Source: Benincasa hispida (taxonomy: Eukaryota > Streptophyta > Magnoliopsida > Cucurbitales > Cucurbitaceae). From it: a stretch of 64,000 bases of DNA. The stretch spans positions 41,653,337 to 41,717,336 of the forward strand of contig NC_052358.1 of assembly GCF_009727055.1 (NCBI RefSeq). Reading direction: 5' to 3'. Positions 1-10,447 of the stretch are shown one piece after another. Position 1 is the first letter of the stretch. The number at the start of each line of letters is the position of its first letter. The translations under genes and the position numbers were made by a program. The notes under the pieces were generated by a model. It did no database searches. It saw only the letters and a list, made by a program, of their open reading frames with translations, and was not told the origin of the DNA.

Positions 1-911
1 TAATACTTACAATTTGATTTGAATCTTGATATTCTACTAACACACTTTTATATATAACTTCTATTTATAGTCAAATTTTAGGGTTAAACAATAAAGGGAT
101 GAAGCTTTAATTTCTTCATTGTGCAATTTAATGAAATACAATAGCGTTGTCCATGTCTTTACTGGTAACACATAATACCCCCGAATGCATGTTTAGTTAG
201 AGGAACAAATAAGTCAAGTTAGGGATTATGATTAAGTTTACGATTCTTCCATCACATATTGCACATAATAGACCTTAGGAATGGAAAAGTGTCAAAATTG
301 AACTCGATCAATTTAATTTTTCATCAAAAATCGGTCCCTAAACTTAATGCAATGAATTAAGTGGTATTTAATGCATTCATTGCCGCAATTAAATTAATTT
401 AGGAATGAATTTGTCGTCTAAAGAATTGGTTCTCCTTAGAGGGACTTTTATTGGCTGTTTTCATATTAATTGATTATGTTGTTAACCAAGAAATCATATT
501 TCTATAATAAATCATTGAACAAAACCACTAATTAGGATGGCTAATTCTAAATTGGCCTAGGTAATCCCTTGTCACAAATTCTTTTGCTTAACTTCAATCA
601 CTTGTCACTTCATGTTTCTTTTTTGACCTATCACAATCACATGTCAAATCATACTTCCACTTCTAATACTTTCATGATATATGTCCTCTTTTGACTTTTT
701 GTTTATTTTATTATATATATATTATATATATATTTTTTTTTTTTTTTAAGAAAAAGAACCCGATGACTTTCTTGGAATGTTTTTTTTTTTTAAAAAAAAA
801 TTTGTAGTTTTAAAAAGGAAATTAAAATAATATAGTTGTTTTGAAAACAATTTACAAAAATATTGTAGTTTTGAAACTATTTACAAAAATATTGGTATTT
901 TTTTTTAATAA
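1..911. other. A+T-rich intergenic DNA, no gene seen
   Basis: No reading frame with recognisable protein content on either strand. The stretch is A+T-rich, with a TA-dinucleotide and T-homopolymer tract around 705-795. It lies downstream of the 3' end of the minus-strand PMD frame and may include non-coding parts of that element. Confidence 0.6.
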
Positions 912-1037
912 GTCGAATGTTGAAAATTCGACCAACCTAGGTCGAATTTTCAATTCGACCTTTACCTTTTTTTTTTAATAATTTAATATGTCGAGTGTTG
1001 AAAATTCGACCCTACTAAGGTCGAATGTCATTCAACC
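912..1037. repeat. Two tandem GTCGAA hairpins
   Basis: Two successive inverted repeats, 912-960 and 990-1037. Each has an arm of type GTCGARTGTTGAAAATTCGA, a loop of a few bases, and the reverse complement of the arm. The first is nearly perfect over about 20 bases per arm; the second is more degenerate. They sit about 240 bases beyond the end of the PMD frame, so they could be subterminal repeats of that mobile element. I saw no matching copy on its other side. Confidence 0.6.
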
Positions 1038-1272
1038 TTTGTTTTTGTTTTGTTTTTTTTTTTTTAAATTTTTCATTCTATAAAAACCATTTTTAAAAAT
1101 ATTTTTATTATTTTATTTAAACTTTAAAAAGAACAAAATTAAAAAAAATAATATCTCATAAAAATAAAAAAGTGAAAATTAAAATATCTTATTTATATAA
1201 AAATAATTACAAAAATCAATGTGTCCCACAAGGCGGACATCGTCGATTTCGAGTTGGTTGTCGTCGTCGACT

Positions 1273-3281
1273 TCAAACTTGAGGTTGCTCTGGTTCTTCT
1301 TGATGTTGTTCTAGTTCTTCTTGATGTTGTTCGGGTTCTTCTTGATGTTGCTCTGGTACCTCTGCAGGTGCTTCATGATATAAATATTCATTATGCTCTT
1401 CACGACCCCGACCATGTCTATGCATGTATGAAGACGAAGGACCAGCCTCTGAGTCATAATGTCCTGAACCAAATGCTGGCATCATCATCATCGGACTAAC
1501 ATAATCAGTTTGACTCTGCGTCTGCATCACAGGGGGCAACTCTTCCACATTATGGGCAACCTCATCAAACTCATCCTCTTCGCGAACAAGTCCTCTACGT
1601 CTAAGAGCTAGTGGAGGAACAATAGATATATCGTACATATAATGTATCTCTTCCATATAGTTTTGATTGTCACTACATATAGCAAGAACTTGATTCGGAT
1701 CATTCGCAACATCACGAAGTCTACTGTTGTTCGATCTCTGTGAATTATAAAACAATTAGATAATATTTCAAATAAATTTAAATTAAAAATAATTGGATAA
1801 TATTCATTCATTTACCAGATGACCCATAACTACTCCCGGACGAGTGACGTAGCGCCTTGTGATATTATTATACCAATGAATGTAGTCTTGAGTGACATTC
1901 TTATCAAACTGTTCAATAGAAACCCCCACTACAATAAACCTTGCACGATAGTACCATCGTACTACCAAATGTGCAACTTTTTCGGACCAATTTACAGTCC
2001 TTAAGTCGATATCATGCAGTAGGGGTTCAGTATTACAGGGCGATGGGATATCCTGCTGAAAACCAAATTGTCTCATTACCCTGTCAGGAAGATGTCACTC
2101 ACCAATGTGAAAACATATGAGAGGACTCATCGTCCGCTATATGTTGTGACCATTTGTACAGAAATTGGGCAAAGTATGCATAATAATTTTGTATGGCTCC
2201 CAAATAACCTGAAACACAGAATATTATATTGGAGAACATTAAAGACAAATACAATAAAAATGTGTATAAAATAATCAATTAGGTTCAGTGTAATGTACCT
2301 GATCAGGTTGAAGCAGATCAAACATGTATCAGTACTAGCTGACTATATGTGTGGCTATCCTAGTCACAAAAATTTGCTCTTTACCTAAATTTTTAAATTG
2401 ATAATTTATATTCTAAATTAACTAGATCAGTGATATAAAAATTAAATTGAATTAGAATAACATACCGAGAACTGTAGGCTTGTTCAGCTAACTGAGCGTC
2501 ATTAACGTGTTGTAGCTGTGGAGCCATTTTTGGAAATCGCTCCCAAGCCCATAGTTGTAAAAGTATGAGAGGCCCAGCTATCTCACGAACCTCAGATCTT
2601 GTTGCTTTGCATAGTTGTCTATACAACATGCTAAACATGCTCCACTCCACGAATATCGCCCCGCATCATAGAGGTTAGCTAATAGTGGCAGGAACATCAA
2701 GTAAACAAAATGACTTGATTTGTCGGAAAACAGACTTCCACCCATCATTTGTAGTATATATGCTCGCGCATATCTTATGACGGTTTCCTCGTTTGCATCA
2801 TCTGCGAGCTCACGAAATTGTGTTCCTAACCATATCAAAATTAACCTCGATCCTTTAATTTTGTTGGCAGGTGGGGTCACACCGAGGTATAGTTGACAAA
2901 CTTATGACCAGTCATCGTACATCACTCTGGTGATCAGCTCACCGTCAACAGGTAACCCTAAGAACACTTCTATGTCTTGTAGAATGATAGTGCACTCTCC
3001 AACAGACATATGAAATGTATGTGTCTCAGGCCTCCATCTCTCGACCAAGGCCGTGAATGCCAGTCCAACTGAATAGATCCCAATCTGGCAACCCCATGGA
3101 GTCCAAATGTGTGCAGTAGCGGTAGTATTCGAGGGTGAAGTGGGATAATGCGCTGGAGAACTGCCTCTCGACGCCTGCAAGATTTTTCTCCAGTAGTACG
3201 ATCTAGCCATACAACAGATGATCGATGAATGGACTGGTCGTACAAAACATCAGGATCAACTGGTCCTGGGTTTAAAACCAT
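1273..3281 (-). pseudogene. Plant mobile domain (PMD, aminotransferase-like) frame of a MULE, degenerate
   Basis: Minus-strand PMD-type coding sequence (family of MAIN/MAIL proteins, often annotated 'serine/threonine-protein phosphatase 7 long form homolog'). Pieces in order: 3281-~3070 (start with [12 protein letters not shown]), 3210-2902 ([23 protein letters not shown]), 2880-2578 (GSRLILIWL, ARAYILQMMGG, FLPLLANL), 2650-2460 (GPLILLQLWAWERFP), then 2340-1804 (LICFHI, MRQFGFQQDIP) and an acidic Gln-rich tail to 1273. GT-AG introns can be placed at 2298-2209 and 1815-1738, so gene structure is still visible. Frame changes near 3070 and 2640 and an in-frame stop at 2904-2902 break it. It starts about 90 bases downstream of the MULE transposase relic on the same strand, suggesting one mobile unit. 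Cellular PMD proteins act in transposon silencing; the TE-borne version's role is unknown. Confidence 0.8.
1293..1355 (-). repeat. 21-base in-frame tandem repeat in the PMD tail
   Basis: Three copies of a 21-base unit start at 1293, 1314 and 1335. On the minus strand they encode a seven-residue unit EQHQEEP (one copy has L for P) at the C-terminal end of the PMD frame. The period is a multiple of three, so the array extended without breaking the frame. Confidence 0.8.
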
Positions 3282-3373
3282 GATCTGAAAGAAAAAAAAT
3301 ATTTATTTCTGAATTAAAAAATATTTATTTCTCAATTAGAAGAATAATGTACAAGAGCATTTATAGGCAACAT

Positions 3374-4675
3374 TCAAGCTCTTTTGAGGACGCCATTTAT
3401 GCACTCTGATAGATTTGTCGTCTTCCACCCATATCTGAACCCTCCATCATGTGCTTGAGTCCATTGCTCTAAACTAATGTTGTAAAAAAAACTCAGACAA
3501 CTCCGATTTATTCCTTTGATATCTTCAATTGCTTTATTGAACTTCCAAATTTGAAATTGACACCCGACACGATAAACATAATTTTTCAATGTATGTATTA
3601 AATATGTACTTTATATTAAAGTTGCTGATGATATGTCGTAAGCAGAAACAATGGTGACATTTTGGTCCTATCCAATCATTTGCTGGATTGTTCATTGCTG
3701 CGATTATGCCAGCATGTCGATATGAAATCAAACACACCTCTTTGTGTGTTACAATTTCTCTAAGTGTTTTAGAAACTATCCCCATGAGTCTGTGGACTCC
3801 TCATCAACAACGGCAAATGAAAGTGGAAGAAGATGCTTGTTTGAGTCAACTGATGTAGCAATCAACCATTTTCCTCGATATTTTCCATACAAGTGTGTAC
3901 CATCTATCTGAATTATCGGCCGACATTTATAAAAGCTTCTATACAAGAACCAAATGCCTAAAATATAGAAGTTAGGATAACATGGCGTAAGCGTTTCTTT
4001 CACTCTCCACTCTACACGTGTTTCAGGATTGGTCTGTTTAACCATATACAACCACCTGGATAAAAACTTGTAAGACTCATCCCAATCACCGAACACTTTA
4101 ACCAACGCTTTTCTTTTGCCCTCACATACCTTATGGTAAAGAACATGATATCCAAACTTTGATTTGATGTCGGACTGCAGTTGTGCCACACCGATAGATG
4201 GTTTTTCTCTTACGACATCACAGAACTCTAGTGCAATCATTGATGAATCCAATTACACACGACTTTGACTCAGTTCTAAATAAAAACATGTATGCTGCTC
4301 ATCGTACTTAGTGATCTCGAACAAGCCATGCGATTTTTTCTTTATTGCACGAAGTCTCCACTTGCAACCTTCCTCCCACTTCTTACACCGAATTGTCCAA
4401 ATCGTCGGTGTCGATTCCACAACCTTATATGGTGCGTGACATTTAATAGCAAAATATTTGTCCACGTGTTGTAGCATTTCTTTGTCTTGACAAATCATCC
4501 CTTTATACGATTGAGTATTGTCAACGTCCACAGGGGCTACAATTAGGTCATGTTCTCGAATGCTATCCAGTACATTCATATCCAAATCGTTGAATTATCT
4601 GAAAGTAACTCATGTTCACGACCATCGAAATCCAACTCTTTAAATTCATCGTCCGTTTCAGTTCTGAAATCTTAG
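3374..4675 (-). pseudogene. Mutator-like (MULE) transposase, degenerate
   Basis: Order on the minus strand: an acidic leader with FKELDFDG (~4675-4600), a MuDR-type N-terminal DNA-binding region at 4585-4253 (CKKWEEGCKWRLRA), then the MULE transposase domain at 4252-3776 (IQIDGTHLYGKYRGKWLIA carries the first catalytic Asp; VVDEES follows). The domain continues in a second frame at 3785-3534 (HAGIIAAMNNPANDW, CLRHIISNFN) and a third at 3589-3374 (GGFRYGWKTTNLSECINGVL). An in-frame TAA lies at 4255-4253, with frame changes near 3780 and 3560. At 3722-3720 the residue expected to be Asp in the family's ISDRH motif is Tyr (ISYRH), so the copy is catalytically dead as well as frame-broken. Such enzymes cut and paste DNA between terminal inverted repeats; I could not find paired repeats here. 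Confidence 0.85.
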
Positions 4676-5277
4676 CCGCCATATCTTCATTATCACATGG
4701 CGATGCAACTGACTCCGGATCAGGATCAATACATTTAGTTGGATTTCAAACTGACTAAATGATGTATTCAAGTTTATATCCACTCCTATCCTATTTACAT
4801 TTACATAAAAATGCACTAAATTCGGTAAGAACTAATTACCTTTGGAGATATCTTGTTCAAATCTTCTCCCAGTCTTGAACAAGCCACCAAAAGAGCAAAA
4901 TCATGAACTGGACACCACCAATTGATCTTCTCTGCTATTCCATTAGACAAGGATGGTTTGTAGGAACCACTTGAAAGATTTTTTTTTTGAAGGGAATGGT
5001 GAATAGTTTTTTGGCAAGTAACATTTCACTGTTGATTTTTTAAAGAGATTTTTTAGACATAGTTTGTGAGTGATTTTTTTGTATGTCTACCAAGAACAAT
5101 ATCTTCTTCTAATAACACTTACCAGAACAAAAATGTGAGGGGAGTTTGATAGTTAATTATTAAATTATTAAATGTTTAACAATTTTAGTTTAATAATTAG
5201 TTAAATAATTAGGAGAAGGATAATTAGTTCACTAACTAGAAAGTAGGGCTAGACTCCCATGACACAAATGTAAAGCT
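4676..5277. other. Intergenic, upstream side of the MULE relic
   Basis: No recognisable coding content. The stretch from about 4690 to 5120 may be 5' non-coding sequence of the MULE. I see no terminal inverted repeat pairing with the left side of the element. Confidence 0.4.
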
Positions 5278-5422
5278 AGAAGAGGAAGTTGAACTCGATG
5301 AAGTTGATCACAATATCAAAGGCTTGCCTCCTATGACGCAAACACAGAGCCAAATTGGTGATGCTAGTCCATTCACCCCAATGGTGACATGCCGTCATTT
5401 GGATCATATAATATCATGATCC
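5278..5422 (+). pseudogene. Relic of a second PMD C-terminal tail
   Basis: The plus strand reads EEEVELDEVDHNIKGLPP, then MTQTQSQIGDASP, and after a one-base frame change MPSFGS. This follows the tail of the PMD frame at 1273-1755, which has REEDEFDEVAHN, ELPPVMQTQSQTD and MPAFGSGHY in the same order. It is therefore a short, opposite-strand relic of another copy of the same element. Nothing recognisable flanks it. Confidence 0.7.
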
Positions 5423-7584
5423 TTAGTGGATGGTTATAGTTTAAAATTGATAAATATTTTTAAAACCTACAATATATTTTTTTTCTCCATTATGGACAAC
5501 AATTTAATTATTTATTTATCTACATATACTATCTAGGACTTTGGTAAAGACCACCTTCGACAATCAACTCTAGCAATGACCTCTGGCATCCAACTTCTAT
5601 GTTCACCTTACTTACCAACTTTGACCGCTAATTGCAAAGAAGACCATCTCCAGTAACAACTCCGACAAATAGTATAGTCTCTATATTTAAAATAAAATAT
5701 AGTTGCCCACTAAATTTACTTTGAAGGATTAGTAATATATTATTAGAACTTTTGACATTCATGCAAGTCAAAGTTACGAACTCCTTGATTTTATTCAAAC
5801 AATAAAGAGAAAGAAATACATTTTTGGTCGCTAAGTTTTGGGTCTAGTTTCTATATGGTCCATAGGTTTCAAAATGTTACACATTTAGTATTTAAATTTT
5901 TATTTTGGATTCAATATAGTCTCTAGAGTTCAAAATGTTACAATTTTACTCTTGATATTTGAGTTCTGTTTCAATTTCGTCTCTATATTTCAAAATTTAT
6001 ATTTTTATCCTTGATTTTTAATTAAATACTCATTATTTGTATTTAGTGTTAAAGTATGTTAATAAATTTAAAATAATTAAATGAGTTATAATTAATTAAA
6101 TTTCACTATTTTTTTATCACTTTTAAATTTAAAATTTAACTTCATAATTATTTAAATTTTCTAAATTGACCTATTGAAGGACTTCTTATCTTCCCTTTTT
6201 CTCTTTTTCTTCCACAAAACGAACAAAATTTAAAATGGACTATTCCTCGTAAAATCAAATTAAAATTAGAACTTCCACGAAAAGATTCAATTGAAGTTAA
6301 CGAAATAAATCTAAAGCTGATTGACTCATAATATTTGAGTTTTATAGTTAATTAAATTGATTTGATGAATATTTGGTATTTAAACTATCTTTTTATTTGA
6401 GGTAATTATTCAAAGCAATTGAGCCATTCAAGATAATTTTTCAAATTGTTAAAAAGTTAGGGTTTAGGTTAAATATTTTAAATGGAGAAAAATGAAGGAG
6501 AAATGGAGAAGAAAAGAAATGGTGGAATGAAGAAGAAGAAAGATTGAGGGAGGAAAGAAAGAGAAAGAGAAGGAAAAACGTAAGCCATGAGCAGAGATTA
6601 TTGAAAATGGGGAGAAGAGAGAATGAAATTAATTAGAAATCTACGATATTTTTCTAAATATTTTCAAAAGTACCGCATTTTCCTAAATATTTTTAAAAAA
6701 TACAATATAATTTCAATTTTTCCGACTTTCTTTCCAAGATCTTAAGCATGACCACCAGTTTTTTTTTCCCATAGTTTTAAAAAATATATTTTAGAAAAAT
6801 TGTAACAATTGGCAAAATTAACTAAGTATTTGGCAAACATGTCTTTGGGGTTTACTATTTTGCAAATATAGCAAAATAGTAACGTCTAAATTTTTATTTT
6901 TTTGGATATCCATTTTACCCTTTTTAACAAACATATTTTCCCTCTTCCATCAAAGAGTAGACACAATTCCTAGAGTGGAAACCGTTGGGTATGTGCACAA
7001 TTTCCCGAACCAATCCCCCATTCAACGAAAAATCTCACTGAAAAATATTGCAAATATATCTATATTTATTTAATAATCTTGAGAATTTCTTGATGTTTGT
7101 ATGAGCTTCAAGATTTCTCTTTAGAGGGAATCAAAGACAACCTTAGGTGGAACAAAGATCCAAAAAGAATTGGCAGCGCTCAGCACAACACCTGGTGGCC
7201 GCCCTGGTTCATCGCTGCTTTTCCTCATCACAACCTGAACCCATCATCCGCGACGGTAGTAGGTAACGTCGTCCAAGCGTGTACACTTGACGTGCCAACA
7301 CTGGCGTAGAGGCTCGTCACCATTCTCTAGGTTAGCTTTAGCAGACTCTTCCCGCCTTCAATACTCGATATTGTTGGAATTAAATCAAATTAGTGGTAAT
7401 GATGGGGGGAGAAAAGAACGAGAAAAAGAGAGGAAGGACTGAAAGAGTAGTACCGCATAAATCGTCGGGGGGAATGTTGGCAATTAGAAGGTAAAGCCAT
7501 CAGATGTAATCTTCACATTTTTAACTGATACATGACAATCATAATCTGATGTCAATATAAAAAAACTATACATTAATTGATGTG
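5423..7584. other. Intergenic, degenerate ~60-base repeat at 5825-6005
   Basis: No supported gene. From about 5825 to 6005, three degenerate units of about 60 bases share 'gt(c)tctat..ttcaaaatgttac'-type wording. A purine-rich stretch lies at 6480-6610. A short open frame at 7097-7309 has no recognisable domain and I do not accept it as a gene. Confidence 0.5.
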
Positions 7585-8903
7585 AAATAAAAGATAATAA
7601 GAAGGCAATCAAATGAGCATATCAAAAACTATTAACTGAATGACTATAGATGTCCATGGGGCGGGGTGGGACCCGGGATGCCATTCTCGTTCCTATCCCA
7701 GCTCCCCATTTCATTCTCCATCCTCATGAAAATTTTACACGGAGATCGAGGTGGGGGTAGATCACAAATATGAGAAAATTTTAATTAAACAGTTAACTCT
7801 ATCACTAAATTATTTATTATGGTTAGTTTTACATGAAAATTTGACTTTAAAGATAAATTACTCAAATTTTGATAAAAAAAAACTAATAAACTTTTTTAAT
7901 AGAAAGAAGTAAATATAATAAAAATTATTTTTATATATAATCAAATTTAAATATTCAATTTAAACATATTAATAATCTTAATCAATATACAATCAAACTT
8001 GAAATTTAAAATTAATATTTTTATAATAATAATAACAACATAATATTAAATAATTATACTAAATAAATAAATAGGTTAACTAGAAACAGAATGAGGCGGG
8101 GCAGGCATGGGGAATGTTCCCTCCTAGTTCCGTTTAGAGAAAAAAATTGGGATATCTCTATACGTGACAAAGAATACAAGTAATCAAATGACAATTAGAA
8201 ACAACAAATGACAATTTAGAAACTACTAACCAATTGACAAAAAGAAGAAGCTAATTAAATGATAATCAGAAACTACTACTACAAAATAATAATATAATAA
8301 TAATAATCAAAACGACAAAAGAAGGTTTCTGAAACTACAAGTAATGAAAAAAAAAAAAGAGGTAATCAATGAACGAACAAATAGCAATATTAGAAAACCT
8401 ACTAACTGAATGATAGAAAATAGAAAGTAATCAGATGATAATCAAAAGGTAATATCAGAAACTACTAACTATGTGACAAATAATAAAAGGTAATCAGTAT
8501 AGTAATCAAAAGGCAACAAGATGAAATTAGAAAACTATAACTAATTGACAAAAATAGAAAGTAGTTATATGATAATCAGATAGCAATATGAGAAACTATA
8601 ACTAATCAAATGACAAAAAAATAAAAGGTAATCAGATGAAATATAAAACTACTGACTAAGTAACAAAAATAGAAGGTAATCAATATGACAATTAGAAGAC
8701 AATCAGATGACAATATCAGAAACCATTAATTAATTGATAAAAATAAAAGGTAATTATACAACACTTAGATGATAATATAGAAAACTACAAACTATAATGA
8801 AAAAATAAAAAGTAACCATGAGAAATTAAAAGATGATCATATGACCATAAGAAACTAATAATTAATTGACAAAATAAATAACAATCAGAAAGTAATAAGA
8901 TGG
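7585..8903. repeat. Degenerate minisatellite, units of about 70-80 bases
   Basis: A run of diverged repeats built from 'aactactaactaattgac', 'aaaatagaaggtaatcag' and 'atgacaat' type blocks with short indels. It is visible before the MITE at 7645 (from about 7585) and continues after it from 8161 to about 8903. The MITE split a pre-existing array, and a second related MITE sits at the right edge. No protein coding is evident. Confidence 0.75.
7645..8160. mobile_element. hAT-like MITE, copy 1 (516 bases)
   Basis: The left end TATAGATGTC and right end GATATCTCTA form a 10-base terminal inverted repeat matching at 8 of 10. G+C-rich subterminal blocks (ggggcggggtggg near 7658; gaggcggggcagg near 8092) bracket an A+T-rich centre. 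The flanks tgaatgac and tacgtgac match at only 5 of 8, as expected for an aged 8-base duplication. It interrupts the minisatellite and has the same end sequence as the element at 8912-9634. There is no transposase, so it is non-autonomous. Confidence 0.7.
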
Positions 8904-8911
8904 ATTGGGAT

Positions 8912-9634
8912 TAGAGATGTCAAAAAAATTTCGAGTGTGAGCCCCGCGAGGACCCATCCCGAACGGAGCGAGGAACCTGAATACATAGGGAATGGGGAAG
9001 AGAGTAGGAAATTTTTTCTTCCCATTATCTCCGTCCCGAACCCCATACCGACTTTTTATATAAATTATAAATTTTTAATATATATAATTATATATATATA
9101 TATATATATTAATATTGGTAGATTTTATTAAGATAATTAGGTATGTTTAATTATTTAATTTCAATATTTTTATTACTTTTAATTCTTTAGATGTTGTAAT
9201 ATGATAATTAGGTAGTTTTAATTATTTAATTTCAATAATTTTTATTACTTTAATTCTTTAGATGTTGTAATATTTAATATAGGATGCTCAAAATGTTGAA
9301 TTTTAATTTTTACAAATTATGAGAATTTAACATTTTAATTATATTTTTTAAATTGCATGTGTCTTAATTAGTAAAATTGATACTATTTCATTTTAAATGA
9401 AAATTCCATTGAAATGTTTAAAGAATTATAACAATATATATTTAATTGAAATTAAAAATGTTAAAAAAAATAAAGGGGGAGAATTTCTCTTGTGGGGAAC
9501 CGATTCCGCAGAATCCCGCGGGGAATCTCCATCTCCTTTCCCACGAGAAAATTCATGGGAACGGAGAATGGAATAGGGGACGGGAACGGGATGGAAAGGC
9601 TTCCCTGTCCCCACCCCGTCCCGTGACATCTCTA
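8912..9634. mobile_element. hAT-like MITE, copy 2 (723 bases)
   Basis: Perfect 11-base terminal inverted repeats, TAGAGATGTCA at 8912-8922 and TGACATCTCTA at 9624-9634. Flanking 8-mers attgggat (8904-8911) and cttgggat (9635-9642) match at 7 of 8. An 8-base duplication with TAGAG-type ends fits the hAT superfamily. Subterminal G+C-rich arms (8939-9050, 9480-9625) fold towards each other around a long TA-dinucleotide core at 9080-9110. The open frames at 8937-9131 and 9426-9650 are by-products of these arms. Confidence 0.85.
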
Positions 9635-10177
9635 CTTGGGATGTAAACATATGAACAAAAATGATTACTATACTCTGTTTTCAATCTCAACTTTTAATAT
9701 AACCTCCTTTTTTCCTTTTCTTTAAATTACACGAAATCATATTGTTGAAGTAAATCCAATGTTAGGACAATTAAACAAAAAAAAAAAAAAACTAAAATTG
9801 AGGATTATTATATTGATTGAAAGAAGGGACGTTAAAGCTCATCACTTTAGAATGAAATGAACAATCAAACACTCGTTAATCCATCCATTTATTTGATCTT
9901 CATTTAAAATCTCTCTATCTTTCAATTTTTTTTTCTTTTATCTTGTTTTATTTCCAAAAATAAGCTTATGCTTTGTGAAGCAATCATCATTACAGCAAAC
10001 TCTAATGTTTCGTGAAGATGCAGGAAAGTGACTCAAAAGTCGTTGGGTATTTTTTACTTTTGATTTTCAACCCACTAGTGAAATTGGGCTGGGATTACGT
10101 ATTTTGACATTTATGCAAAATATATAGATTTGGGTTATAGACATAATTTTAGTAATTTATTTTTAGGATTATTTAGA

Positions 10178-10447
10178 TCTTGTTTGATAAACATTTTGTT
10201 CTTTGTTTTTGTTTTTAAAAATTAAGCTTACGGACATACTTCTACCTCCAAATTTCTTTATTTATTATCTACTTTTTCACCAATTAACTATAAAAGGTAG
10301 CTTTTAAAAAGTTGTTTTTGTTTTTGTAATTTGGTTAAGAATTCAATAATTATATCTAAGAAAGAGACAAATCATCCGAAAAAATGTGGATAAAATAGAT
10401 TTAGTTTTAAAAAATATAAGCAAAAAACTAAATGGTTATCAAATAAT
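10178..10447. mobile_element. MITE-like element with GTTTGATAA ends
   Basis: The left end reads 'ttgtttgataaacatttt' and the reverse complement of the right end 'ttatttgataaccattta', an imperfect inverted repeat of about 27 bases near 75%. The body has no coding content. I recognise this wording as a common short repeat of cucurbit genomes, from memory only. Confidence 0.5.

Noticed and set aside
7097..7309. 70-residue plus frame with W-rich text ([15 protein letters not shown])
   Set aside because: No domain recognised, no promoter or splice context; most likely chance.
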